Shown here piece by piece: positions 7,395 to 15,149 of a stretch of DNA of 21,591 bases; position 1 is the first letter of the stretch, and each line of letters starts with the position of its first letter. The notes beneath the pieces are model-generated. The model made no database searches. It worked only from the letters and a program-made list of their open reading frames with translations, and was not told the DNA's origin. The DNA lies in the NCBI GenBank assembly GCA_900208305.1, contig OAPG01000052.1, forward strand, positions 1 to 21,591, in the 5' to 3' direction. The DNA comes from Melanopsichium pennsylvanicum. Taxonomy: Eukaryota; Basidiomycota; Ustilaginomycetes; Ustilaginales. The position numbers and the translations under genes are program-made.

Positions 7395-9040
7395 TAGATA
7401 AGAATGATCACTGATAAAGTGTATCCAATAAATAATAGTTAATTAATGATTTTGTCTTGTTAACTATTATGAGATGCGTTTTAAGTTATAAAAAGAAATA
7501 ACAGTAAACGCTTAGTAATTGTTTAATCGTGGCAAAGTTAGAACGTTATCTGGTAGTTTTACTCATGCAAGTCGTATGGTATTAACTAAATATCATGGCG
7601 TACAGGCGAGTATAAAAAAGAACATACCTTTAGTAGATGATAAAAACATAAAAAAAGAAAGGGAAATTTTTCCGACTAAAGATTGGCTTTATATCTAGCA
7701 GGTAGTTGGAGTGATAAAGGCGCACCAAGCCTATGACGGATAGGAAATAGCGAAAGCTTCAATTCCCGCAATTGGTTTGAGAATAACCAAAGGTGTCTTT
7801 AAGACATGCTGCAGAGGAGGATCTTGGGCAATGCTCGAAAGAGTGACCCAGCTAACCAGAACTCGAAAGAGTGTCGTAAGGGAGGATAAATGACGTTACC
7901 TTACTAATAGTCCAATCTAAGTCTCGTGCCAGCAGACGCGGTTATACGAACTGGGCAAACGTTTAATAAATTAATAGGTATTAAGGATCCGTAGGCGGTT
8001 TCTAATAAAGAAACTAGAATCTAATAGAGGATAGTGGAATGCTAGGAGGAGGGATGATATCCATTGATATCTAGCGGAACACTAAAGGCGAAAGCAGCTA
8101 TCCAGCTAAAGATTGACGCTCAGGGATGAAAGTCTGGGGAGCAAAACAGATTAGATACCTGTGTAGTCCAGACCGTAAACTATTTACATTTCTTATTTGG
8201 TAAATAAATATTAATTATATTATATCAGATAAGCAGCAAACCGCTGTATGTGTAACACCTTGTAAGTACAGTCCCAGGACCGAAAGCAAAAAGATTAGAC
8301 CATCCTAAAGACCCGGAGTGGAGCATGTTGTTTAATACGATAATCCGCGTAGAATCTTACCTCTCCTTGAATGGCTTACATAATTTATGTTTGTAAGATC
8401 ACAGGTGTTGCATGGCTGTCGGCAGTTCGTGTCGTAAGATGTCAGGTTGAGTCCGCCAACGAACGCAATCCCTATAAGAAGTTGTTATCAGTAATTATAC
8501 TGTTTTTCTTATTTGCATTCAATAAGAAGCATTTTGGGAATACGATAAGCCTTCATGACCCTTATGGAGTATGGGCTACAGACGTGCTACTTGAACCTAA
8601 CAAACTGATGCAATACCGTAAGGTGGAGCTAACCAGTAAAATATGGTGATACCAGGATCGTAGTCTGAAATTCGACTACGTGAATCAGGAATTCCGAGTA
8701 ATCGTTGATAAGTACGCAACGGTGAACCTTTACATTTGGGAGATACTAACCGTCTATCAAGTGTTGGTCGTTTATCAAGCTAGGAACTAGTGTTTACTTT
8801 GATTCTTTTCTCTATTTTTGTATTAAACTAATATCGTTACTACTTTATAGTTATATATAGATAAATAGTTTCTAACTTATTTTATTTATATATATATATT
8901 CTTCTAAAAATAAGAATATAGATTCTATTAGTATAATACCATAGTTTTCAGTTTCTATAGCAAACACATGGAATAGCTTAGAACTCCTAACGCTAAGTTA
9001 TAGCAAGGTAGCCGTAAGGGAACTTGTGGCTGATGGATAC
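7395..9040 (+). rRNA. rns: Mitochondrial small-subunit rRNA
   Basis: The RNA core of the mitoribosome small subunit. Landmarks in E. coli order: 5' pseudoknot region gatcactgataa (about 7406-7417); ctcatgcaagtcg; the 530 loop gtgccagcagacgcggttatac (about 7927-7948); the 790 loop gattagatacctgtgtagtcc; gtggagcatgttgtttaatacg near 8320; gttgcatggctgtcggcagttcgtg near 8407; gggctacagacgtgctac; the decoding strand actaaccgtctatca (8745-8759); and the 3' strand gcaaggtagccgtaaggg (9003-9020). Ends are estimated from these and could move by some tens of bases at the 5' side. AT-rich expansions lie at about 7425-7515 and about 8785-8960 (helix 44 region). The decoding helix carries paired substitutions discussed in the findings. 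Confidence 0.95.
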
Positions 9041-9252
9041 TATTCATTTACCCCCTACTAAAAATAGAATATTTATCAGGACCCGATTATAAAATAATTA
9101 CATTCATTTTAGTTGTCCGGATTAGAAATAGAAAATTTGTAGAATCGACACACTATTTTATTTATTATTATATATTCATTTTAAGCGGTTATTAAATATA
9201 AAAAGAAAATGTATCTTTTTTCTTACTATTTAACTTACCTTTTTCTTTTTTT
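9041..9252. other. rns-trnD spacer
   Basis: Short AT-rich spacer, including pyrimidine-rich runs (ttttttcttac, tttttcttttttt) just before trnD. No gene seen. Confidence 0.6.
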
Positions 9253-9326
9253 GGGAATCTAGCATAATTGGTTAATGTCCTAAATTGTCAGTTTAGATGA
9301 TGCCCGTTCGAATCGGGTGATTCTCG
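9253..9326 (+). tRNA. trnD: tRNA-Asp (GUC)
   Basis: A 74-nt cloverleaf. The acceptor arm pairs GGGAATC (9253-9259) with GATTCTC (9319-9325, one G-U), with discriminator G at 9326. The D stem is GCAT/ATGT, and the anticodon stem is CTAAA/TTTAG around loop TTGTCAG with anticodon GTC at 9287-9289. The T stem is GCCCG/CGGGT around TTCGAAT. The GUC anticodon reads Asp codons. It lies between rns and nad4L on the same strand, so it may serve as a processing signal for a common transcript. Confidence 0.97.
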
Positions 9327-9708
9327 TATTTTGTATTTATTTTTTTTTTTTGTAAAAGAATATTCTGTTTCTTATCAAGTATTATTGTCCCGGCCTATTA
9401 AATTAAATATGATTAACATATAGCATTTATTTTATTTAAAAAGGAAAGAAAAAAGGGCAACAAAAAATAAAAGAATATATAAAAAGTAAAGGGCTATAAA
9501 AAGAAAAATAGATTGAATATAATAAAAATTTAAAAATCTATTCATTTTAATAGTATTTACTATTTATTAATATAAAGAGTTAAGAATATTTCTAATGATA
9601 ATTCTTATTTTAATCTAATAAGATTATAGTGCTATCATTCAATTATTTAAATATATATATAATAATTACAGGTCCTTAAGGAAGCCAGATATACTGGCGC
9701 TATATGAA
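9327..9708. other. trnD-nad4L spacer
   Basis: A 382-nt AT-rich stretch with homopolymer T and A runs and no gene. Close to nad4L a small hairpin (GCCAG 9684-9688, loop ATATA, CTGGC 9694-9698) overlaps the octamer ggcgctat (9696-9703), which is the exact reverse complement of the 3' eight bases of GC element copy A. The hairpin could act in translation control or transcript processing. No promoter motif is identified. Confidence 0.55.
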
Positions 9709-9975
9709 ATGAATCTTTCAGTAATTCTATTTCTAATTGGAATCCTAGGATTTGTTCTTAACCGAAAAAACATTATTCTAATGCTAATTTCAATTGAAGT
9801 AATGCTACTAGCTGTAACACTACTAGTACTAGTAAGTTGTTATAGTTTCGATGACATTCTAGGTCAAACATATAGTATTTACATTATTGCAATTGCAGGT
9901 GCTGAATCAGCAATTGGTCTAGGAATTCTAGTAGCTTACTACCGACTACGAGGAAATATTAGCCTACGACAATAA
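9709..9975 (+). CDS. nad4L: NADH dehydrogenase subunit 4L
   Basis: Eighty-eight residues, the usual size of this small three-helix membrane subunit of complex I, which lies next to nad6 in the proton-pumping arm. The sequence begins [20 protein letters not shown], with [15 protein letters not shown] carrying the conserved Glu in helix 2, and [18 protein letters not shown] carrying the conserved Glu in helix 3. The stop TAA shares its last A with the ATG of nad5 at 9975, the one-base overlap widespread in fungal mtDNA, which suggests coupled translation. The ATG at 9709 is chosen from family length; an ATG five bases upstream is out of frame and closes at once. Confidence 0.97.
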   Translation: MNLSVILFLIGILGFVLNRKNIILMLISIEVMLLAVTLLVLVSCYSFDDILGQTYSIYIIAIAGAESAIGLGILVAYYRLRGNISLRQ

Positions 9976-10391
9976 TGTATCTATCACTTCTTCTTCTACC
10001 AATGTTTGGATCTGCTGTAACAGGTCTACTAGGACGAAAAATTGGTGTAACAGGGGGACACATTATTACATGTTCTTGTCTAATTACATCAGCTATTCTA
10101 GCTATTGTAGCTTTCTATGAAGTAGGACTATGTAATAGTCCTGTATCAATTAATCTAATTAGTTGGATTGATTCAGAACTAATGGATGTTTCTTGGGGAT
10201 TCATGTTTGATAGTCTAACAGTATCAATGCTACTACCTGTTCTAGTTGTTTCTAGTCTAGTTCATATTTTTTCTGTAGATTATATGAGTACTGATCCACA
10301 CAACCAACGATTCTTTGCATATCTTAGTATGTTTACTTTCTTTATGCTAGTACTAGTAACTGGAGATAATTATCTAATTATGTTTGTAGGT
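9975..10391 (+). CDS. nad5: nad5 exon 1 (NADH dehydrogenase subunit 5)
   Basis: 139 codons, beginning [20 protein letters not shown] and ending [10 protein letters not shown]. This is the N-terminal quarter of the antiporter-like proton-pump subunit of complex I. Conserved pieces include [20 protein letters not shown] and [20 protein letters not shown]. Its ATG overlaps the nad4L stop by one base. The exon ends after GGT at 10391, before the universally conserved WEG that starts exon 2. It is duplicated at 15150-15566. Confidence 0.96.
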
Positions 10392-10730
10392 TAATTCTTC
10401 CTGGCCTAAAATGTACTACTTCTACATTAAGCACATCACTGTATGCTGGAATATCCTAAAGCACCTAAGTACTAATGATTAGTAAAAATCTTAGTGATTA
10501 TAATGGACAATCAGCAGGAAACCGTAAAAGTTCTTTTTATGGGATCCTCAGAGACTATGCGTGATGCAATTTAGTAATATAAATTGAAGATATAGTCCAA
10601 TAAAATATGAAAATATTTTAACTTAATATGGAATGTTCTCGGATATTTTGATAGTATGAATAACTGTAGTTTCTTTCTTCAATCTAGTGTACTGCTTACC
10701 TGTCTATAAAAAGATGTTATTGTATAAACA

Positions 10731-11310
10731 CTTCTAGGTGACTCTAGCCTAGAACGTGCTAAACCTACACACAATCCACGGATTCGATTTGATCAAAGTT
10801 ATCCTCAACATAAATCATATCTAGAATCTCTTTATGTTATCTTTACTAACCTTTGTGGTACACCGTACATACTCGTAAACCTGCCAAACGAACTGGTAAA
10901 ATTTATCAGACTATTGCGCTCATTTTTTATAAAAAAATGACTCACTACGTCACTGATCTCTTAATTACTATTATGATCTGTTTTATATCTATGATAGTAA
11001 CGGTAAATGACGAAAGATTGTGCCTAGTAATATTGCTGAACTACTAACACCATGTGCACTAGCTTACTGGATTATGGATGATGGTGGTATTAATACTTAT
11101 AATGCCACTATTCTTAATACAGATAGTTTTACACTGGAAGAAGTAGAACTTCTGCAAAAAGCTCTATAACGGTCTACGAACTCGAAAGTAACAGAAACGT
11201 AAAGGACGCGGATTATTATTATTCCTGTACGACAAACAGTACCACTATCTGATATTGTGCGAGCCTACATGCATGAAACTATGCTATTTAAAGTAAAAGG
11301 TCTTAACTAA
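10731..11310 (+). pseudogene. Degenerate LAGLIDADG_2 endonuclease of nad5-i1
   Basis: Pieces in shifting frames match a LAGLIDADG_2 intron enzyme. Motif 1 is LLGDSSLERAKPTHNPRIRF (from 10731), followed by HTRKPAKRTGKIYQTIA (about 10868-10918), then NYYYDLFYIYDSNG in another frame (about 10963-11004). Next come NIAELLTPCALAYWIMDDGG with motif 2 (about 11029-11088) and SFTLEEVELLQKALYNGLRT, with the end at VKGLN-stop (11310). Between TIA and NYYYD lies extra sequence with a perfect 9-bp hairpin (10920-10940) that shifts the frame, and further indels lie near 10850, 11005-11012 and 11190. It is almost certainly inactive. The right-arm copy has the same breaks, so they are not random errors in one copy. 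Confidence 0.8.
10920..10940. repeat. Hairpin insertion in the nad5-i1 endonuclease remnant
   Basis: TCATTTTTT (10920-10928) and AAAAAATGA (10932-10940) form a perfect 9-bp stem with a 3-nt loop. It begins exactly where the protein match stops (after KIYQTIA) and is followed by gactcactacgtcactgat before the match resumes. It looks like a small inserted element. The neighbouring bases ttgcgctc include another short GC-rich patch. Confidence 0.6.
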
Positions 11311-11366
11311 TATTTTAGTATACCCCTCTTTTTATATCTGATAATATTCCATAGAATACCAAACAG

Positions 11367-11654
11367 TGGGAAGGAATTGGTATTTCTTCATATCTACTAA
11401 TTAACTTCTGGTTTACACGAATTCAAGCTAATAAAAGTGCAATTAAAGCTCTAGTAGTTAACCGTGTAGGAGATATGTTCCTATCAATTGGATTCTTTGC
11501 CATCTTCTTTGTATTTGGTAATCTAGATTATAGTACAGTATTTAGTATTGCACCTTTTATTAATGAAACTATCATTACTATTATTGGTCTACTACTACTA
11601 CTGGCTGCTATGGGTAAAAGTGCTCAACTAGGACTGCATACATGGCTACCAGAT
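11367..11654 (+). CDS. nad5: nad5 exon 2
   Basis: Ninety-six codons, beginning WEGIGISSYLLINFWFTRIQ and ending GKSAQLGLHTWLPD. They form the central, best conserved part of nad5, including ANKSAIKALVVNRVGDMFLS and IIGLLLLLAAMGKSAQLG. The family continues after LPD with AMEGPTPVSALIHAATMV; that sequence is not found here, and the frame runs into unrelated QPSFHFI, so an intron begins after GAT at 11654. The remaining part of the gene is absent from the window. It is duplicated at 13887-14174. Confidence 0.95.
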
Positions 11655-12360
11655 CAGCCATCCTTCCACTTTATTTCTAATCACCTATCTACTTATGCAT
11701 CTATTTTTCTATTTTCTAATTTAACACCTAAAGATGAACTCTCCTAAATCTATGACTAAACGACGTAATCGTTCTATTGATGATTTTCTATTTTCTTTTC
11801 TAATTGTCCTAATAGTTAGTGGAAATCTAATAAGTCGGACACATAAAGAAATACTATGTCTCGACTAGTATATCAAACTAGCGAAAAACATGAATCTAGT
11901 TGGTTTGATTATATTCTTACACTACTAGGACGTGCCAAAGGAGTCAATAAAATATTGATAGTCGAGATAACGTGTACGAATGATTCTTTCAACGCTAACA
12001 TAGGCTTTTTTATAAACTATATATTCTGTTTTTATAAACTATATATCCTGTTTTTACCGGAAGGATCTGGATCACGAGTATTTACTAAGAAAATGTTTAG
12101 TAAATTTAATGAATTTCTCTAGCATTATTATTATGTCTAGTGGTTATATTCTAGACTATGGTGCTATAGGAATGTATTATAACTATGTATTTTCATCACG
12201 ATACAATACTGAAGTTGATTGGTGTAAATCAGGACTAGCCTTCATCTACCATATCATTGTACACGTGAAGAGCTTGATCTTCTACAAAAATCGTCTTAGT
12301 GAGCTGATATTAATAGTGTTATTGGCACTATCTCGTGTACGACGTATGCGAGCAGGACTC
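11655..12360 (+). pseudogene. Broken intron ORF of nad5-i2, probably a LAGLIDADG remnant
   Basis: Continuous with exon 2 to a stop at 11745-11747 (QPSFHFISNHLSTYASIFLF and on). A second frame from 11735 carries MNSPKSMTKRRNRSIDDFLF, and a third from 11856 MSRLVYQTSEKHESSWFDYI. In the right arm one extra A merges the second and third frames into a 94-residue piece. Near the 3' end, GYILDYGAIG (about 12139-12168) and CTREELDLLQKS (about 12257-12292) resemble the second LAGLIDADG motif and following helix of the cob-i3 and nad5-i1 enzymes, with the second acidic residue replaced by Tyr. I assign it only tentatively to LAGLIDADG_2. It is not functional in either copy as read. Confidence 0.55.
12007..12050. 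repeat. 22-nt tandem duplication
   Basis: Two adjacent copies of a 22-nt unit beginning tttttataaactatatat, differing at one base (ttctg/tcctg), inside the broken ORF of nad5-i2. Also present in the right arm. Confidence 0.85.
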
Positions 12361-12434
12361 TAATTCTAATTCTAATTCTAATTTAATCTAATTCTAATTT
12401 AATTCTAATTGTAATTGTAATGTAATTGTAATTC
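12359..12434. repeat. Degenerate (CTAATT)n hexamer array, left of the palindrome centre
   Basis: Three perfect TAATTC units from 12361 are followed by decayed versions (taattt, taattg, with pentamers and longer spacing) to about 12434. The right arm has six perfect units at the mirrored place. This is where the arms stop matching when read towards the centre. Confidence 0.85.
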
Positions 12435-12611
12435 CTTTGAAGAATTAATAAACTACAAAAGGTGTAGGGTATAATCATGAAAAGTAAAGATCTTATGATA
12501 AGTAGATATCTTCCTTTAGGTATAAAGCTAAGCGTCTGCGTACTACGTGAGTATTATGAGAAAATATTGGGTGAATTGCAAGGATCTCTTATTAATACGG
12601 GTGATATAGAT

Positions 12612-12724
12612 TAATAAGACAATTTGCAGCTAAGCCTTGGTCGACGTATATTTATAAAATATAGATCAAGGAAAGTTCAACGACTAATCGGTGAGTTACG
12701 TCAACAATAATCCGGACACGAGCG
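12612..12724 (+). repeat. 113-nt exact inverted repeat of the nad5-i2 core (left)
   Basis: Holds the P/Q to R part of the nad5-i2 ribozyme (aatttgcagc through ccggacacgagcg). It is identical to the reverse complement of 12892-13004 while both flanks differ between the arms. The pairing sum here is 25616 rather than 25541, so it is offset by 75 from the main palindrome. Confidence 0.95.
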
Positions 12725-12891
12725 CCCAACATCTATTATTTAGTAACTTATTATTAATAATAGATGAAGACATAGTCTACTAGGTAGTGATATCTAGAAT
12801 TAAATGCTAAATACATTTAAGATAATAATTTATTAGCTATTATTAGTTGATGCTACAAACCTTCACTAAATAGCGGGGTTTAGGGTTACTA
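12725..12891. other. Asymmetric spacer at the palindrome centre
   Basis: 167 nt between the two intron-core copies. The left part completes the left intron (P8 hairpin, S element, two small hairpins after it). From about 12855 to 12891 the sequence (acaaaccttcactaaatag, then ggggtttagggttactac) matches neither nad5 exon 3 nor anything else in the window. No ORF. Confidence 0.8.
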
Positions 12892-13004
12892 CGCTCGTGT
12901 CCGGATTATTGTTGACGTAACTCACCGATTAGTCGTTGAACTTTCCTTGATCTATATTTTATAAATATACGTCGACCAAGGCTTAGCTGCAAATTGTCTT
13001 ATTA
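12892..13004 (-). repeat. 113-nt exact inverted repeat of the nad5-i2 core (right, truncated intron core)
   Basis: Reverse complement of 12612-12724. On this side the core lacks the gggtgaattgcaagga block upstream and the S element downstream, so this ribozyme copy cannot fold as a group I core and should not splice. Confidence 0.93.
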
Positions 13005-13176
13005 TCATACCTATTAGCACAAATTTTATAACTAATGAGGGATACTGGTTCTACATCAATAAGATGTTATTTCAATGATATAACACCTAATAGTTATTAA
13101 ATCTTCAAAAAATTACAATTACAAACAATAAAAAAGAAAGAATTAGAATTAGAATTAGAATTAGAATTAGAATTAG
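13005..13176 (-). other. Divergent inner segment of the right arm, with (GAATTA)6
   Basis: Read on the - strand this stretch is only loosely similar to 12361-12611. Shared pieces such as tttgaaga-ttaataa and ggtgt-atatcat are recognisable, but many substitutions and gaps separate them. It contains gtatccctcattagt, which resembles cob-i4 (gtatccccctcattagt, from about 5735) rather than the left copy of nad5-i2. Six perfect GAATTA units lie at 13140-13175. No gene is visible. Confidence 0.7.
13140..13175. repeat. Perfect (GAATTA)6 hexamer array, right of the centre
   Basis: Six exact units on the + strand, equal to TAATTC on the other strand. This is the mirror of the degenerate array at 12359-12434, but shorter and cleaner. 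Confidence 0.92.
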
Positions 13177-13886
13177 AGGTCCTGCTCGCAACGTCGTACA
13201 CGAGATAGTGCAATAACACTATTAATATCTAGCTCACTAAGACGATTTTTGTAGAAGATCAAGCTCTTCACGTGTACAATGATATGGTAGATGAAGGGCT
13301 AGTCCTGATTTACACCAATCAACTTCAGTATTGTATCGTGATGAAAATACATAGTTATAATACATTCCTATAGCACCATAGTCTAGAATATAACCACTAG
13401 ACATAATAATAATGCTAGAGAAATTTCATTAAATTTACTAAACATTTTCTTAGTAAATACTCGTGATCCAGATCCTTCCGGTAAAAACAGGATATATAGT
13501 TTATAAAAACAGAATATATAGTTTATAAAAACAAGCCTATGTTAGCGTTGAAAGAATCATTCGTACACGTTATCTCGACTATCAATATTTTATTGACTCC
13601 TTTGGCACGTCCTAGTAGTGTAAGAATATAATCAAACCAACTAGATTCATGTTTTTCGCTAGTTTGATATACTAGTCGAGACATAGTATTTTCTTTATGT
13701 GTCCGACTTATTAGATTTCCACTAACTATTAGGACAATTAGAAAAGAAAATAGAAAATCATCAATAGAACGATTACGTCGTTTAGTCATAGATTTAGGAG
13801 AGTTCATCTTTAGGTGTTAAATTAGAAAATAGAAAAATAGATGCATAAGTAGATAGGTGATTAGAAATAAAGTGGAAGGATGGCTG
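13177..13886 (-). pseudogene. Right-arm copy of the broken nad5-i2 ORF
   Basis: Mirror of 11655-12360. An extra A near 13688 joins two frames into one of 94 residues (13523-13807), from MNSPKSMTKRR through MSRLVYQTSEK to SFNANIG. Other small differences are an extra base near 13432 and gcttgtttttat against gcttttttat near 13532. It is not an intact endonuclease. Confidence 0.55.
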
Positions 13887-14174
13887 ATCTGGTAGCCATG
13901 TATGCAGTCCTAGTTGAGCACTTTTACCCATAGCAGCCAGTAGTAGTAGTAGACCAATAATAGTAATGATAGTTTCATTAATAAAAGGTGCAATACTAAA
14001 TACTGTACTATAATCTAGATTACCAAATACAAAGAAGATGGCAAAGAATCCAATTGATAGGAACATATCTCCTACACGGTTAACTACTAGAGCTTTAATT
14101 GCACTTTTATTAGCTTGAATTCGTGTAAACCAGAAGTTAATTAGTAGATATGAAGAAATACCAATTCCTTCCCA
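13887..14174 (-). CDS. nad5: nad5 exon 2, second copy
   Basis: Mirror of 11367-11654, with the same 96 codons from WEGIGISSYLL to HTWLPD. It is followed on its strand by the nad5-i2 ORF remnant and a truncated core, with no downstream exon, so this copy also cannot yield full nad5 from the window. Confidence 0.94.
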
Positions 14175-15149
14175 CTGTTTGGTATTCTATGGAATATTAT
14201 CAGATATAAAAAGAGGGGTATACTAAAATATTAGTTAAGACCTTTTACTTTAAATAGCATAGTTTCATGCATGTAGGCTCGCACAATATCAGATAGTGGT
14301 ACTGTTTGTCGTACAGGAATAATAATAATCCGCGTCCTTTACGTTTCTGTTACTTTCGAGTTCGTAGACCGTTATAGAGCTTTTTGCAGAAGTTCTACTT
14401 CTTCCAGTGTAAAACTATCTGTATTAAGAATAGTGGCATTATAAGTATTAATACCACCATCATCCATAATCCAGTAAGCTAGTGCACATGGTGTTAGTAG
14501 TTCAGCAATATTACTAGGCACAATCTTTCGTCATTTACCGTTACTATCATAGATATAAAACAGATCATAATAGTAATTAAGAGATCAGTGACGTAGTGAG
14601 TCATTTTTTTATAAAAAATGAGCGCAATAGTCTGATAAATTTTACCAGTTCGTTTGGCAGGTTTACGAGTATGTACGGTGTACCACAAAGGTTAGTAAAG
14701 ATAACATAAAGAGATTCTAGATATGATTTATGTTGAGGATAACTTTGATCAAATCGAATCCGTGGATTGTGTGTAGGTTTAGCACGTTCTAGGCTAGAGT
14801 CACCTAGAAGTGTTTATACAATAACATCTTTTTATAGACAGGTAAGCAGTACACTAGATTGAAGAAAGAAACTACAGTTATTCATACTATCAAAATATCC
14901 GAGAACATTCCATATTAAGTTAAAATATTTTCATATTTTATTGGACTATATCTTCAATTTATATTACTAAATTGCATCACGCATAGTCTCTGAGGATCCC
15001 ATAAAAAGAACTTTTACGGTTTCCTGCTGATTGTCCATTATAATCACTAAGATTTTTACTAATCATTAGTACTTAGGTGCTTTAGGATATTCCAGCATAC
15101 AGTGATGTGCTTAATGTAGAAGTAGTACATTTTAGGCCAGGAAGAATTA
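14175..15149 (-). mobile_element. Group I intron nad5-i1, second copy
   Basis: Mirror of 10392-11366 at a constant coordinate sum, so no net indel. It carries the same core and the same decayed LAGLIDADG_2 frame (14231-14810), including the 9-bp hairpin insertion and frame breaks. Confidence 0.9.
14231..14810 (-). pseudogene. Degenerate LAGLIDADG_2 endonuclease, second copy
   Basis: Mirror of 10731-11310, including the identical 64-codon sub-frame (14494-14688) with HTRKPAKRTGKIYQTIA. The identical breaks argue that the decay came before the duplication or is kept homogeneous. Confidence 0.8.

Larger units (their letters stand above)
10392..11366 (+). mobile_element. Group I intron nad5-i1, with HEG remnant
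   Basis: Inserted between FVG and WEGIGISSYLL, a conserved nad5 position, after T and ending in G. The core is at the 5' end: gacaatcagcaggaaacc (about 10505-10522), ggatcctcagagacta (about 10542-10557) and gatatagtcca (about 10589-10599). All are near-identical to cob-i1, as is the upstream tatgctggaa segment. A decayed LAGLIDADG ORF fills the rest. A second copy lies at 14175-15149. Confidence 0.88.
3950..12360 (+). repeat. Left arm of the large inverted repeat
   Basis: It matches the reverse complement of 13177-21591, carrying cob (part of intron 3 to exon 5), rns, trnD, nad4L and nad5 exons 1-2. Paired coordinates sum to 25541 without change from about 7420 to 11654, so there is no net indel across some 4.2 kb. 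They sum to 25539-25542 farther out and 25537 at the inner edge. The small indels I located are mostly homopolymer-length differences. Confidence 0.95.
11655..12849 (+). mobile_element. Group I intron nad5-i2 (left copy), with HEG remnant
   Basis: It starts after HTWLPD. A broken ORF fills the 5' part, then hexamer repeats, then a complete-looking ribozyme core at 12565-12785. The core has gggtgaattgcaagga (12569-12584), aatttgcagc (about 12621-12630), gttcaacgactaatcgg (about 12675-12691), a P8-like hairpin catctattatt/aataatagatg, and S gacatagtct (12769-12778). The core is the sister of cob-i4. The 3' end is not certain: gatgct at 12849-12854 could be the exon 2 end plus the first Ala codon of exon 3, but the sequence then departs from nad5. 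Confidence 0.75.

Noticed and set aside
8371..8649. 92-codon open frame on + (and its mirror at 16892-17170)
   Set aside because: It lies wholly inside rns, across conserved rRNA segments (gttgcatggctgtcggcag, gggctacagacgtgctac). It is a chance frame.
12359..13175. CRISPR-like or telomere array at the centre
   Set aside because: The repeats are 6-nt tandem units without spacers, which fits microsatellite slippage. There is no array of spaced repeats anywhere in the window.
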